A stretch of 64,000 nucleotides of DNA from Pseudolabrys taiwanensis (GTDB lineage Bacteria; Pseudomonadota; Alphaproteobacteria; Rhizobiales; Xanthobacteraceae): NCBI RefSeq assembly GCF_003367395.1, contig NZ_CP031417.1, forward strand, positions 2,480,001-2,544,000, read 5' to 3'. A program made the position numbers and the translations under genes. Shown here one piece after another: positions 18,548 to 28,069 of the stretch. Under the pieces are notes generated by a model. It saw nothing but the letters and a program-made list of their open reading frames with translations, did no database searches and had not been told where the DNA came from. The first letter of the stretch is position 1. Each line of letters starts with the position of its first letter.

Positions 18548-21169
18548 TCATGCAGCCCGGCCGATCTCGGACTGCTCTTTGAGCGCCGCGATCAGACCCT
18601 GGCGGTCGAACTTAGCCACGTAATCGTAAAAGCCGACCCGGCGGCCACGCTCGACCGCGTCGGCGGACACTACCGACGACAGCGCGATGACCGGCAGCCC
18701 GGCGCAGCGCGGATCGGCGCGCAAGGCCTCGGCAAACTGAAAGCCGTCCATCTCCGGCATCTCGACATCGGTAACCGCGACGTCGAAGCTGCGGCCTTCG
18801 TGAAGCAACTCGAGCGCGGCTTCTCCGGACGCAACGGCCGTCACATCGTAACCGGCGGCCTGTAATACGGGACCGAGCATGTTGCGGAAGAAAGGCGAGT
18901 CGTCGACGAGCAGCACCGATCGCTTCCGCGGCGCCCCCTGCTCCTTGCGGCGGAACCAGTCCTCGAAGGCGAGCGGCAGAAAGTGGCCCGCGTCGACGAT
19001 CTCGGTCGCCTGCCCCTTGATGATCGCCGAGCCGAGCACGCCGGCCTGTTCGCTTCCGACTTGGATGTCGAGCCGGTCGTCGACGATATCGATGATCTCA
19101 TCCACCACCAACGCCATCGAACGCACGCCGTCGGTGAAGACGAGCAGCGGCTGCGCACCCTCGCTCTTCACGCGCACGGTCTCGTTCATGGTGACGAGCG
19201 GCATGAGCTGGCCGCGATATTGCACCATATGACGGCCGTTCGACATCTCAATCTTGCGGGCGTCGATCTCTTCCAGGCGCGTCACCAGCGACAGCGGCAC
19301 CGCCTTCTGCTGCGCTGAACCGGCGCGGAACAGAAGCAGCGATGTGCTTTCTTCCTCGGACGAGACAGGCTTCGCGCCCGCGTCGACGTGCGCCATTTGC
19401 GCCGATACCGTACCGCCGAGAGCCTGGGCGATGCCGTTCGGATCGATGATCATGATCACCGAGCCGTCGCCGAGGATGGTGTTGCCCGAGAACATCGTGA
19501 TGTGGCGCAGCTTCGACGACATCGGCTTGACCACGATTTCCTCGGTGTGGAACACCGCGTCGACGACGATGCCGAAGGTCTGGTTGCCGACCTGCGTCAC
19601 GACGATGAAGCCCTTTTCGAGATCGGGCGCTTCCTCTTTCTCGATACCGAGCAGCCGGCTCAATCGCGTGAGCGGGAGCAGCTTGTCGCGCAGCCGCAGC
19701 ACATTGGCGTCCTTGATCCGCTCGATACGGTGGTTGGTGCCGGCGCGCGCACGCACCAGTTCGACCACCGAGAGCTGCGGAATGGCAAACCTGTCGCCGC
19801 CGGCTTCGACGATCAGCGCCGAAACGATGGCCAGCGTCAGCGGGATCTTGATCGTGAAGTTCAGACCGATACCAGCCACCGACTTCACGTCGATCGTGCC
19901 GCCGATCTGATCGATATTGTTGCGGACGACGTCCATGCCGACGCCGCGGCCCGACACGCTGGTGATCTTCGCCGCGGTCGAGAAGCCCGGCACGAAAATG
20001 AACTTCTGGATCTGCGTTTCGGTCAGCTTTTCCGCTTCGGCTTCCGAAACCAGTCCTTGCGCGATGGCCTTGCTCTTGATGCGCGCGGTGTCGAGCCCGC
20101 GACCGTCGTCGGCCAGTTCAATAACGATGAAGCCGCCTTGATGGTAGGCCGACAGCCGGATGCGGCCGCGTTCCGGCTTGCCGGCGGCGCGGCGCTCGGC
20201 CGGCAGTTCGAGCCCGTGGTCGGCCGAATTGCGCACCATGTGCGTGAGCGGATCCTTGATCAGATCGAGGATCTGCCGGTCGAGCTCGGTGTCCGCGCCC
20301 TGCATTTCCAGATCGATCTGCTTGCCGAGTTCGACGGACAGATCGCGCACGATGCGCGGCAGCTTCTGCCAGGCATTGCCGATCGGCTGCATGCGCGTCT
20401 TCATGACGCCTTCCTGCAGCTCGGCCGTCACGTTGGAGAGGCGCTGCAGCGGCGATTTGAATTCGGAGTCTTCGTGCCGGCGCACAATCTCGAGCAGTTG
20501 ATTGCGCGTCAGCACCAGTTCGGACACCATCGTCATCAGGTGTTCGAGCGTTTCGACGGTAACGCGGATCGACTGACTGCCGTTCTTGCCGATGTCGTCG
20601 TCCTTGGCCGGCCCATCGTTCGCGACGGCGTCGGGCCTGTCCGGTTTGCTGACCGGCGGCTCGACCTCCGTGTCGCGAAACGCGCGCTCTAGATCGTCGA
20701 GCGGCACTTCGCCGGGACGCAAGGCCCGCTCGAGAACCTGCGGCGTCAACGTGCCGACCGTATGCGACGGCGGTTCGCCGAGCGGACCGGCGGCGAGGCG
20801 CGCGACCATGTTGTTCAGGCTGACGATCAGATCGTCGTCGCCGCCATCGGGTTCGCGTTCGTCGCGCTCGAGCGTGTCCAAAATCTGCTTGATGCGATCG
20901 ATGGTCGCGAGGATGAGCGTGACGGCTTCCTTGGTCGCCGGCACGCCATCGCGAAACTTGCCCATCATCGTCTCAGCGGCGTGCGCAAGCGCTTCCAGCC
21001 GCGGCAGATTCAGAAAGCCGCACGTACCCTTGATGGTGTGAACGAGACGGAAGACGTTGGCGAGGATCTTGGCGTTATTCGGTTCCTGCTCGAAACGCAC
21101 GAGCTCGACGTCGACCACGTCGAGACTCTCGTTGGTCTCGGTCACGAACTCACGCAACAACTCGTCCAT
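18548..21169 (-). CDS. cheA: Hybrid chemotaxis histidine kinase CheA with C-terminal receiver
   Basis: 873 residues from ATG 21169 (MDELLREFVTETNESL); an upstream GTG would add eight residues. Domain order: HPt with His44 (VHTIKGTCGF), dimerisation helices near 205-260, HATPase (HMVRNSADHGLE, DDGRGLD, GRGVGMDVVRNNI), a first CheW-like domain, a second CheW-like region (about 605-735) and a receiver domain at the end (LLVDDSPFFRN ... VTDVEMPEMDG). A canonical P2 CheY-binding domain is not obvious. The extra CheW-like and receiver domains make it a hybrid CheA. No CheZ or CheD is visible nearby, so the receiver could act as a phosphate sink. Confidence 0.92.
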   Translation of the reverse strand: MDELLREFVTETNESLDVVDVELVRFEQEPNNAKILANVFRLVHTIKGTCGFLNLPRLEALAHAAETMMGKFRDGVPATKEAVTLILATIDRIKQILDTLERDEREPDGGDDDLIVSLNNMVARLAAGPLGEPPSHTVGTLTPQVLERALRPGEVPLDDLERAFRDTEVEPPVSKPDRPDAVANDGPAKDDDIGKNGSQSIRVTVETLEHLMTMVSELVLTRNQLLEIVRRHEDSEFKSPLQRLSNVTAELQEGVMKTRMQPIGNAWQKLPRIVRDLSVELGKQIDLEMQGADTELDRQILDLIKDPLTHMVRNSADHGLELPAERRAAGKPERGRIRLSAYHQGGFIVIELADDGRGLDTARIKSKAIAQGLVSEAEAEKLTETQIQKFIFVPGFSTAAKITSVSGRGVGMDVVRNNIDQIGGTIDVKSVAGIGLNFTIKIPLTLAIVSALIVEAGGDRFAIPQLSVVELVRARAGTNHRIERIKDANVLRLRDKLLPLTRLSRLLGIEKEEAPDLEKGFIVVTQVGNQTFGIVVDAVFHTEEIVVKPMSSKLRHITMFSGNTILGDGSVIMIIDPNGIAQALGGTVSAQMAHVDAGAKPVSSEEESTSLLLFRAGSAQQKAVPLSLVTRLEEIDARKIEMSNGRHMVQYRGQLMPLVTMNETVRVKSEGAQPLLVFTDGVRSMALVVDEIIDIVDDRLDIQVGSEQAGVLGSAIIKGQATEIVDAGHFLPLAFEDWFRRKEQGAPRKRSVLLVDDSPFFRNMLGPVLQAAGYDVTAVASGEAALELLHEGRSFDVAVTDVEMPEMDGFQFAEALRADPRCAGLPVIALSSVVSADAVERGRRVGFYDYVAKFDRQGLIAALKEQSEIGRAA

Positions 21170-21288
21170 GAAAACGCCTACGCAGACGGGCACAGGGCCG
21201 TCTCACCGGCTCCCCTGTCGGAGAGCGGCGCCAGTGTGTCCGCGAAGGGTTTAATTTTGGTTTCGGAGAGGTAAGCGATCGCGCGTTG

Positions 21289-21303
21289 TTAACCGCTCGC
21301 TAA
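21289..21303 (-). promoter_or_regulatory. Candidate CtrA box upstream of cheA
   Basis: TTAA-N7-CTAA (21289-21303), followed by CC, is one base from the CtrA consensus TTAA-N7-TTAA. It lies about 120 bases upstream of the cheA start, between chpT and cheA. Confidence 0.45.
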
Positions 21304-21328
21304 CCACCTTCTCTCCGGCGACGTCGCT

Positions 21329-21958
21329 TTAGTGGGCGTTGATCACCACCGCGTCACCGTCCAACGCGACGGTCGGGCTGATGCCGCAGGTTTTGGCCAA
21401 CAGACCGGCGTAGAACGGCTGAATGCGATGGGCGTCGAGTCCGTCCTCGCCGACCTCGCCGGACAACAACGGCGCGTTCAGCGGCACCTTGGCATAGGTG
21501 CCGACGGCCGTGATCTTGAAGCCCATGGCATCGCCCTCGCCGACGCCGTCGATGGTGAGCTTGCCGCCGCGCGGAATAGCCTGGCCCGCGATCAGCAGCA
21601 GATTGAGCAGAAGCTTCACCTTGTTCTTCGGCATCAGCAGCCGCGGCAAATTCCATTCGATCTTGGTCTTCTCGTCCTCCAGGAACCCGCGCGAAATCTT
21701 TTCAGCATCGCCCGTGTCGATCTGCGCGCCGGCCGAACCGGCGGCGCCGAAAGCGATGCGGCAGAACTGCAGCTTGGCGGAGGCGGTGATGGCGCTTTTC
21801 TTGATGAGGTCGAGGGCGAACTGCTTGGTCTCCTCGTCCTTCTCTTCTTCGAGCACCTCGAGACCATTGACGATGGCGCCGACCGGGCTGATCAAATCGT
21901 GGCAAACACGCGAGCAAAGCAACGCGGCAAGATCGAGCGCATCGATGGAACCGGACAT
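21329..21958 (-). CDS. chpT: Histidine phosphotransferase ChpT
   Basis: 209 residues from ATG 21958, which has GGAGG seven bases upstream. The DHp-like start LAALLCSRVCHDLISPVGAI carries His20 in the context conserved in ChpT. The rest is a degenerate HATPase-like fold without ATP-binding boxes. In Caulobacter and Brucella, ChpT passes phosphate from CckA to CtrA and CpdR; CckA is not in this window. Its closeness to cheA and ctrA fits a motility/cell-cycle neighbourhood. Confidence 0.88.
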   Translation of the reverse strand: MSGSIDALDLAALLCSRVCHDLISPVGAIVNGLEVLEEEKDEETKQFALDLIKKSAITASAKLQFCRIAFGAAGSAGAQIDTGDAEKISRGFLEDEKTKIEWNLPRLLMPKNKVKLLLNLLLIAGQAIPRGGKLTIDGVGEGDAMGFKITAVGTYAKVPLNAPLLSGEVGEDGLDAHRIQPFYAGLLAKTCGISPTVALDGDAVVINAH

Positions 21959-22074
21959 GGACTGGCCTCCGCGGAGCGTGCAAAAAATGAAGCGAATCGC
22001 CGGCCGAACCGGCTTTTTGGCGTGATACACCGCAGGCAGGCGAGCGCCAAGGACGGCACGGGAGGAAGCACATT

Positions 22075-22905
22075 TTGGCTGTAACTTCAGAAGTTTCCGC
22101 CGCCCAGGCCGTGGCGCTGCTGGACGATCTCACGGCACTCGTCGCCCGTGCCTCCACGCTCATTCGCAGCATGGCGGAAAAGGGGGTGAGCCGCCGCCTC
22201 AAGGAGGACAAGTCGCCGGTGACCGCCGCCGACGAGGCTTCCGAGGCCCTGATCCTGGAGGGACTTTCGCGACTTTTGCCCGGCGTGCCGGTGATCGCCG
22301 AGGAAATGGCGGCCCGGGGTGCATTGCCGCCGCTCGACGCCAGCTTCCTGGTGGTCGATCCGCTGGATGGCACCAAGGAATTTCTGGCCGGCACCGACGA
22401 GTTCACCGTCAACGTCGCCATCGTCACGCGCGGTGTGCCGATCCTCGGGGTGGTGTCGGCACCCAACCGCGGGCTCGTCTGGCGCGGCGTCGTCGGCGCC
22501 AAGGCCGAAAGGTTGCGGATGCTGGCGGACAGCGCCGACCAGGCGGAGCCGATCCGTACCCGGCGATGGCCGCAGCACGACGCCGTCGCCGTCATGAGCC
22601 GCTCGCACCTCGATGCCGCGACCGAAGCGTTCCTCACGCGGCTCGGGCCAATCGCCCGCAAGCCAGGCGGCTCGGCCATTAAGTTCTGTCAGATCGCGGA
22701 GGGGGCGGCCGATGTCTACCCGCGCCTGGCGACGGTGTGCGAGTGGGACGTCGCCGCTGGCCAGGCGCTGCTCGTCGCGGCCGGCGGCATTGTCGCGACG
22801 CCCGATGGTCGGCCAGTGGCCTATGGCCGCAGCGCAGAGAACTTCCGTGTCCCGGCCTTCATCGCCTGGGGCGATCCGGCGAAAGCGGCGGCGATGACGG
22901 CGTAG
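22075..22905 (+). CDS. cysQ: 3'(2'),5'-bisphosphate nucleotidase CysQ
   Basis: 276 residues of the inositol-monophosphatase superfamily: EDKSPVTAADEASE, then IAEEMAA and the metal-binding VVDPLDGTKEFL, and late CEWDVAAGQALLVAAGG. CysQ hydrolyses PAP/PAPS in sulfur assimilation. The start appears to be TTG 22075, preceded by GGAGG at 22061-22065. The gene is divergent from chpT and converges on the YHS gene with a 9-base gap. Confidence 0.88.
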   Translation: MAVTSEVSAAQAVALLDDLTALVARASTLIRSMAEKGVSRRLKEDKSPVTAADEASEALILEGLSRLLPGVPVIAEEMAARGALPPLDASFLVVDPLDGTKEFLAGTDEFTVNVAIVTRGVPILGVVSAPNRGLVWRGVVGAKAERLRMLADSADQAEPIRTRRWPQHDAVAVMSRSHLDAATEAFLTRLGPIARKPGGSAIKFCQIAEGAADVYPRLATVCEWDVAAGQALLVAAGGIVATPDGRPVAYGRSAENFRVPAFIAWGDPAKAAAMTA

Positions 22906-22914
22906 GCCGGCGGC

Positions 22915-23427
22915 TCAGCGGTTCGCGGCGCGCGCCACGTCCGGCCACTTGCGCGTCGCGGCGGCGACGATGCGATCGGCATCCGCGATAAAGGCCGCGC
23001 GATCGGCATCGCTGTAGAAGAGATAGAGACGGTCGCCGGTGACGGTCCAGATCAGCGGATGCCCGGGAACGGCGCGACCCCGCTCGATCGCCACCGGATC
23101 GTAGCCGCCGAACTGCGGCATATAGACTTCCGGATTGGCGACGAAGGCGTCGCGGTTGCCGGGGTTGCGGAAACGCCAGACCGCGCCGAAGCGGCCGAGC
23201 TCCAGGTCAGGACGGCCGAAGACCGGCTTGCGATCGGTGAAATAGGCGACAGGATCGACGCCGCTCAGCGCAAGCCCGGTATCGGCGTTGACAACAAGCG
23301 GTTGTTCCGCCGCCGCAGAATAGCCGAAAAGGATGCCGAAGGCCGCCAAAACGAGGCCGAATAGCCCGCCGCGCAACGCGCGCGCCTTTTCCGGCTGCCG
23401 TGCTCCAGTCATAGTTCCACGCGACAT
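22915..23427 (-). CDS. Exported YHS-domain protein
   Basis: 170 residues (155-165 if a later ATG is used). An N-terminal hydrophobic segment (20-40, ending YSAAA) acts as signal peptide or anchor. The mature part reads ALSGVDPVAYFTDRKPVFG and AVWRFRNPGNRDAFVANPEVYMPQFGGYDP, a clear YHS pattern related to periplasmic proteins often linked to metal handling. The usual YHS cysteine is absent (QFGGYDP), so metal binding is doubtful. Confidence 0.82.
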   Translation of the reverse strand: MSRGTMTGARQPEKARALRGGLFGLVLAAFGILFGYSAAAEQPLVVNADTGLALSGVDPVAYFTDRKPVFGRPDLELGRFGAVWRFRNPGNRDAFVANPEVYMPQFGGYDPVAIERGRAVPGHPLIWTVTGDRLYLFYSDADRAAFIADADRIVAAATRKWPDVARAANR

Positions 23428-23499
23428 TCGATTCGGGGACCCCTAGCCCGTCACCCTAGGGAGCCGGCGTGATCATCCGGTTAAGCGGGGCTGTCATCC

Positions 23500-24102
23500 A
23501 TGGAGTTTTCGATGCGCGCGCTCTTGCGCCTTGTGGTCCTGACCTCGTGCCTGCTTTCTGTTGGCACCGCGCTGGCGCAGGAGCAGTACGCTCCGCCGCC
23601 GCAGCGGCAGCGAAGCCCGGACACGTTCTCGCCAGGCGAACTGGTGCGCGAAGGCCATCGCTTCTTCGGCACGGTGTCGCGCGGCCTGGCGCAGGTGGTG
23701 GAAGCCGCGGTCGCCCGCTGGGGCCAGCCGAACGGCTACATCCTCGGACAGGAAGGCAGCGGCGCCTTCATCGTCGGCCTGCGCTACGGCGACGGCAAGC
23801 TCTACACCAAGAATGCCGGCGACCGCCGTGTGTTCTGGGAGGGGCCGTCCGTCGGCTTCGACTACGGCGGCGAAGGCGCGCGCACCATGATGCTCGTCTA
23901 TAACCTGCCGGCGACCGAGGCGATCTACCAGCGCTTCGGCGGCATCGACGGCTCCGCCTACTTCATTGGCGGCTTCGGCATGACCGCCCTCACCGCAAAC
24001 AACATCGTGGTGGTGCCGATCCGTTCGGGCGTGGGCCTAAGGCTCGGCGCCAACATCGGCTATCTCAAGTTCACCCAGAACGCGACCTGGAATCCCTTCT
24101 GA
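23500..24102 (+). CDS. eipA: Envelope integrity protein EipA (DUF1134)
   Basis: 200 residues with a signal peptide (cleavage after ALAQ, about 27). The DUF1134 core is recognisable: GYILGQEGSGAFIVGLRYG, VFWEGPSVGFDYGG, AYFIGGFGMTALTANN and IPIRSGVGLRLGANIGYL. In Brucella this family (EipA) is a periplasmic protein needed for envelope integrity and is CtrA-regulated. I saw no convincing CtrA box directly upstream here. It is followed by a strong terminator. Confidence 0.85.
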   Translation: MEFSMRALLRLVVLTSCLLSVGTALAQEQYAPPPQRQRSPDTFSPGELVREGHRFFGTVSRGLAQVVEAAVARWGQPNGYILGQEGSGAFIVGLRYGDGKLYTKNAGDRRVFWEGPSVGFDYGGEGARTMMLVYNLPATEAIYQRFGGIDGSAYFIGGFGMTALTANNIVVVPIRSGVGLRLGANIGYLKFTQNATWNPF

Positions 24103-24129
24103 TCCAGCGCGGTCGCTTGGGTTACGCGC

Positions 24130-24177
24130 GCGGGCATTGATGGGCCGACGCTCATCAATGCCCGCTCTGTTTGTTTT
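24130..24177 (+). terminator. Terminator downstream of eipA
   Basis: Perfect 13-base arms GCGGGCATTGATG (24130-24142) and CATCAATGCCCGC (24153-24165) are followed by TCTGTTTGTTTT, 27 bases after the eipA stop. Confidence 0.88.
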
Positions 24178-24337
24178 GCACTTTGACGAAAACCCGCAGC
24201 GGACGTCACAGAATGCCGGTAAAGCAGACGCGCCGGCGAGTTTAGGTTAATCCAGGGTTGTACTGGCGGTTGTCTTAACCCCATGGCATGGTTTCCATGG
24301 GGTATATGGGTTTGGGTGAGCTGGAGGCGTCGTTTCC

Positions 24338-25636
24338 ATGATTGAACCGATCATGTACTTCGGGGTCGGGTTTCTCGTCGCGGCCCTTATCGGCCTCGTC
24401 CTTATTCCGCTCGTCCACGGCCGCGCCGTCCGCCTGACCATGCGCAGGCTGGAAGCGGCCACGCCATTGTCGATGGCTGAAATCCAGGCCGACAAAGATC
24501 AGCTCCGTGCCGAATTCGCCATGTCGACCCGGCGCTTGGAGATGAGCGTCGAGCAACTCAAGGCCAAGAGCACCAACCAGCTCGCCGAACTCGGCAAGAA
24601 GGGCGACGCGATCAACCGGCTCAAGATCGAGCTCGGCGAGAAGACCGCCACCATCTTCGCGCTCGAAGCGCGCGACAAGGCGCTGCGCGATCAGCTGCGC
24701 GCCACCGAGGAAGAATTCGCGGTCAAGACCAGCGCCATGCTGGAAGCGCAACGTGCCGTGTCGGACAAGGAATCCGAACTGGCGCGGCTGATGGGCGCGC
24801 TCGACGAGCGATCGCAGACGGCCGAAGCGCAGAAGGTCGAGATCGTCGCGCTGAAGACCCAGATCGAAGCGCTGAAAGAGCGCCTCAACGGCGCCAGCAG
24901 CGAACTCAAGGCGGTCGAGGATCGCCGCGACGCCGAGCGCGTCGAGCTGCACGCCGCGACCCAGGAACTGAGCGAAGAGCGCGGCAAGGTCGAAAACCTC
25001 GGCCGCCGCGTCGGCGAGCTCGAGCACCAGCTCGTCGCGCAGACGACGGAGGCCGAGATCCTCGGTCGGCGCGCGCACGACCTCGAAGCCCGTCTTGCCG
25101 AACAGACGCGCCTGCTGACCGAGAGCGAGTTCGAACTGAAGCAGCTGCGCGGCGCCATGGATGTCGCGCGCAAGACCGAAGGCGACCTGCGTTCGGCCAT
25201 CGCCGAACTCGACGGCCGCTCGTCCGCCGCCACCAAACAGCTCAAGGCCGACAACGATCAGATCGCCGCCGAGCTCGAGCGCACGCGCGAGGAGCGCGAC
25301 CGCTTCGCCCGCGACTTGGCCGGCATGAAGCGTGAGGCGGAGGAGAACTGGGCGGCCGAGCGCGTCGAGAACGCCTTGCTGCGCGAACGCATCAACGACG
25401 TGGCCGCCGAGGTGGCGCGTCTGGCCTCGACCTTGGAAGGCCCGAATTCGACCATCGACGCCATCCTGGCCACCGAAGGCGCCCGCGATCGGGCCCCGAT
25501 CGCCGTGACCACCCATGGCGCGGTGGATCTGTCGGGTGAAGCGCCGGTCAGCGGCAATCTTGCCGACCGCATCCGGGCCCTGCAGTCGCAGGCGACGCGG
25601 GTGACGGCGGGCGACGATCCGAAGACGCGGAACTGA
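24338..25636 (+). CDS. Membrane-anchored coiled-coil protein
   Basis: 432 residues. A single N-terminal transmembrane helix (about 6-28, MYFGVGFLVAALIGLVLIPL) is followed by almost uninterrupted coiled coil from 35 to about 385, then a disordered tail. The topology suggests a cytoplasmic rod anchored in the inner membrane. The layout is conserved in hypothetical proteins of Bradyrhizobium-like bacteria as I recall; no function is known to me. Upstream bases contain two CCATGG sites separated by CATGGTTT (about 24281-24300), a possible operator. Confidence 0.75.
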   Translation: MIEPIMYFGVGFLVAALIGLVLIPLVHGRAVRLTMRRLEAATPLSMAEIQADKDQLRAEFAMSTRRLEMSVEQLKAKSTNQLAELGKKGDAINRLKIELGEKTATIFALEARDKALRDQLRATEEEFAVKTSAMLEAQRAVSDKESELARLMGALDERSQTAEAQKVEIVALKTQIEALKERLNGASSELKAVEDRRDAERVELHAATQELSEERGKVENLGRRVGELEHQLVAQTTEAEILGRRAHDLEARLAEQTRLLTESEFELKQLRGAMDVARKTEGDLRSAIAELDGRSSAATKQLKADNDQIAAELERTREERDRFARDLAGMKREAEENWAAERVENALLRERINDVAAEVARLASTLEGPNSTIDAILATEGARDRAPIAVTTHGAVDLSGEAPVSGNLADRIRALQSQATRVTAGDDPKTRN

Positions 25637-25685
25637 CGGCTTTAACGGCTGTCCCGGCTCTCTTTTCCGGGAGGGCAGGCCTCGC

Positions 25686-25715
25686 TTGACACATCTTCGA
25701 GGCAGCCCCTATATC
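25686..25715 (+). promoter_or_regulatory. tRNA-Val promoter
   Basis: TTGACA (25686-25691), an 18-base spacer and TATATC (25710-25715) lie 16 bases upstream of the tRNA 5' end, an excellent sigma70 promoter. Confidence 0.85.
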
Positions 25716-25731
25716 GCGCATTCTGATGGCC

Positions 25732-25806
25732 GGGCGGTTAGCTCAGCGGGAGAGCACACCCTTCACACGGGTGGGGTCATAGGTTCAATCCCTATACCGC
25801 CCACCA
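25732..25806 (+). tRNA. tRNA-Val (anticodon CAC)
   Basis: Acceptor stem GGGCGGT / ACCGCCC, D-arm TTAGCTCAGCGGGAGAGC, anticodon stem CACCC / GGGTG around TTCACAC (anticodon CAC, valine), T-arm with GGTTCAATCC, discriminator A and encoded CCA. All parts are in canonical positions. Confidence 0.96.
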
Positions 25807-25864
25807 TCAAGGCCTGCCTCCCGAGGGGCAAAGCCCTCGGGACCAGCTTTCAAGCGATCACGCC

Positions 25865-27661
25865 TTAGAAGTCTTTCCACTCGGCATCGGTGTCGACCGC
25901 GGTGGCGAGCGCCGTCTGCATGCGTCCGGCCGGACGGCGGGCCACACGCGCGGCCGGCTTGCGCATCGGCACCGGCTTCGCCTCGGCCACCACCGGCTCG
26001 GCGCGCAGCTCGGGCTGAGCACGGACCTCGGGCTCCGCACGCTTGGCCGACGGCATCGGCCGCGCCGCCTCGTCGATCTTGAAGAACGACACCTGCTCGT
26101 CCATCGACTGCGCCTGCGTCTCGAGCGCCTTGGCGGTCGCCGCGTTCTCCTCGACGAGCGCGGCGTTCTGCTGCGTCACCTCATCCATCTGCAGCAGCGC
26201 CTTGTTGATCTGCTCGAGGCCGGTCGCCTGCTCGTTGCTGGCGGTGGCGATATCCGCGACCAGCGAAGCGACGTCCTTGACCGAGTCGACGATCTTCTTG
26301 AGCGCCTCGCCGGCGTGGTTCACCAATTCGACGCCCTCTTCCACCTGGCCGTTCGAGTTGGTGATGAGCTCCTTGATGTCCTTGGCCGCCTGTGACGAGC
26401 GCTGCGCGAGACTGCGCACTTCCGACGCGACCACGGCAAAGCCGCGGCCCGCTTCGCCCGCGCGGGCGGCTTCGACGGCCGCGTTCAACGCCAGCAGGTT
26501 GGTCTGGCGCGCGATCTCGTCGATGACGCCGATGATGTCGGAGATCTTGCGCGAGGAGTCCTCGATCTTGGCCATGGCGTTCACCGCTTTGGCCACGACC
26601 TGACCGCCTTCATTGGCGACTTCGCGGGCTTGCGCCGCCGAGCGGTTCGCCTGCTCGGCATTCTCGGCGCTGCGCTTCACCGTGGCGGAAATCTCTTCCA
26701 TCGCCGCAGTGGTTTCCTCGAGCGAGGCCGCTTGTTCTTCCGTGCGCTGCGACAGATCGGTGGTCGACGTCGTGATCTCCGTCGAGGCGCTGTTCACCTC
26801 CATCGCCGAGAACTTGATTTCCGCGATGGTGTCGCGCACGCGCGTCGCCATGGCGCTAACCGCGTTCGCGATCTGACCGACCTCGTCCTTGCGGCCGGTG
26901 CCCTCCACCTTGACGTTGAAGTTGCCTCCGGCGAGTTCGTGGATCGGCTTGGTCAGGGCGATGAGCGGCTTGGCGATCGACAAGGCGCCGAACACGGCCG
27001 AGCCGATCATGATCGCCGCGGCCAGCAGGCCCACGATCCAGACCAGACGCGCGCCGTTGGCCATCTTCTCCTGTGTCTCGGTGACGGCCAACTGTGCATT
27101 CTTGCTCACGATCGCCGTGAGTTCATCCGACAAGGTGACGAACTGCTTCGCCAGCGGCAGGAGCTTTTCACGCTCCAAACGCAACACGTTCTGCACGAGG
27201 TCGGAAATCTGGGAATCAGCGAACCCAGTGGCCTGGGCGTCCATGATCTTGATCTTGAACTGCTCGATCTGCTTGGCGGCCGCCGTATATTCTTCGGTCG
27301 CGGCATACATCTTGTCGAGGCGAGCCCGGTTGTCGGGCTTGAAGACGATCTTCTTGAGGCCGTCGATCGAGCCGATGACCGTCGCGCGGGCCTTGGTCAC
27401 GTCGTCCGACGCCTGCTTCAGCGGCCCCGCCACCGTTGCAAGCCGAACATCGCGCACCGCGATTTGCAGCTGGCTGAAGGCGTACTTGCCTTCGATCGTG
27501 CTCTGCACGATGTCCTGCCGGCGATTGACCTCGTCGGCGGCTTCGCTCGCTGTCGTGTTGTTCATCGCTTGAATGGCCAGCATGGCAATGACGAGCAGGA
27601 CGCCAATGCCCGACATAACGGCCAGCTTCACGCCGATGCGGATGTTCGACAGACGTAGCAT
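25865..27661 (-). CDS. Methyl-accepting chemotaxis protein 1
   Basis: 598 residues. TM1 at about 12-33, a helical periplasmic sensor (34-205), TM2 near 206-232, HAMP ([22 protein letters not shown]), and a signalling hairpin with the conserved tip [21 protein letters not shown]. An Ala/Pro-rich linker leads to the C-terminal pentapeptide EWKDF, of the xWxxF type bound by CheR. The cytoplasmic half is nearly identical to the paralogue at 28070-29875 while the sensors differ, so the two should feed the same kinase with different inputs. The intergenic stretch 27662-28069 holds no gene. Confidence 0.93.
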   Translation of the reverse strand: MLRLSNIRIGVKLAVMSGIGVLLVIAMLAIQAMNNTTASEAADEVNRRQDIVQSTIEGKYAFSQLQIAVRDVRLATVAGPLKQASDDVTKARATVIGSIDGLKKIVFKPDNRARLDKMYAATEEYTAAAKQIEQFKIKIMDAQATGFADSQISDLVQNVLRLEREKLLPLAKQFVTLSDELTAIVSKNAQLAVTETQEKMANGARLVWIVGLLAAAIMIGSAVFGALSIAKPLIALTKPIHELAGGNFNVKVEGTGRKDEVGQIANAVSAMATRVRDTIAEIKFSAMEVNSASTEITTSTTDLSQRTEEQAASLEETTAAMEEISATVKRSAENAEQANRSAAQAREVANEGGQVVAKAVNAMAKIEDSSRKISDIIGVIDEIARQTNLLALNAAVEAARAGEAGRGFAVVASEVRSLAQRSSQAAKDIKELITNSNGQVEEGVELVNHAGEALKKIVDSVKDVASLVADIATASNEQATGLEQINKALLQMDEVTQQNAALVEENAATAKALETQAQSMDEQVSFFKIDEAARPMPSAKRAEPEVRAQPELRAEPVVAEAKPVPMRKPAARVARRPAGRMQTALATAVDTDAEWKDF

Positions 27662-28024
27662 TTCTTATTCCTTCCCTAGAAAGCCAAGGTCATCGGCCGC
27701 CGCTCGTGTTTGCGCGCGCATTTCGCACTTCGAACGCGCAACGCGGAACCGGCGACGCCACGGCAACAGGCCACGCTCCGCGACAGCGGTCGTCAAATCG
27801 CAGACGTTAAGCGCCAACCGGGCGACGGCATTTTCGCCCATGGATTCGAATGCTCGTTGGGCCACCCCAGCGTGCGGGGCAGCAGTAAGAACAGTTTACG
27901 TGCCACGCAAAAATGCCGGTATCGGCTTGCCGTTCCGTTAATCAGCACGGCGCTTGTTATGAAACAAACTTGTTGGGAAAGAATAACAATCTATCTTATC
28001 TGCAATAGCAGATGTGAAACGCCG

Positions 28025-28060
28025 AATGGCAGCCGTCGCAACACGACGACGGCTGCCATT
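28025..28060 (-). terminator. Hairpin 3' of the second chemoreceptor
   Basis: Perfect 14-base inverted arms AATGGCAGCCGTCG (28025-28038) and CGACGGCTGCCATT (28047-28060), 9 bases beyond the receptor stop on the minus strand. The T-run after it is weak, so it may act more as a 3' stabiliser than as a terminator. Confidence 0.65.
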
Positions 28061-28069
28061 TTCATTACG

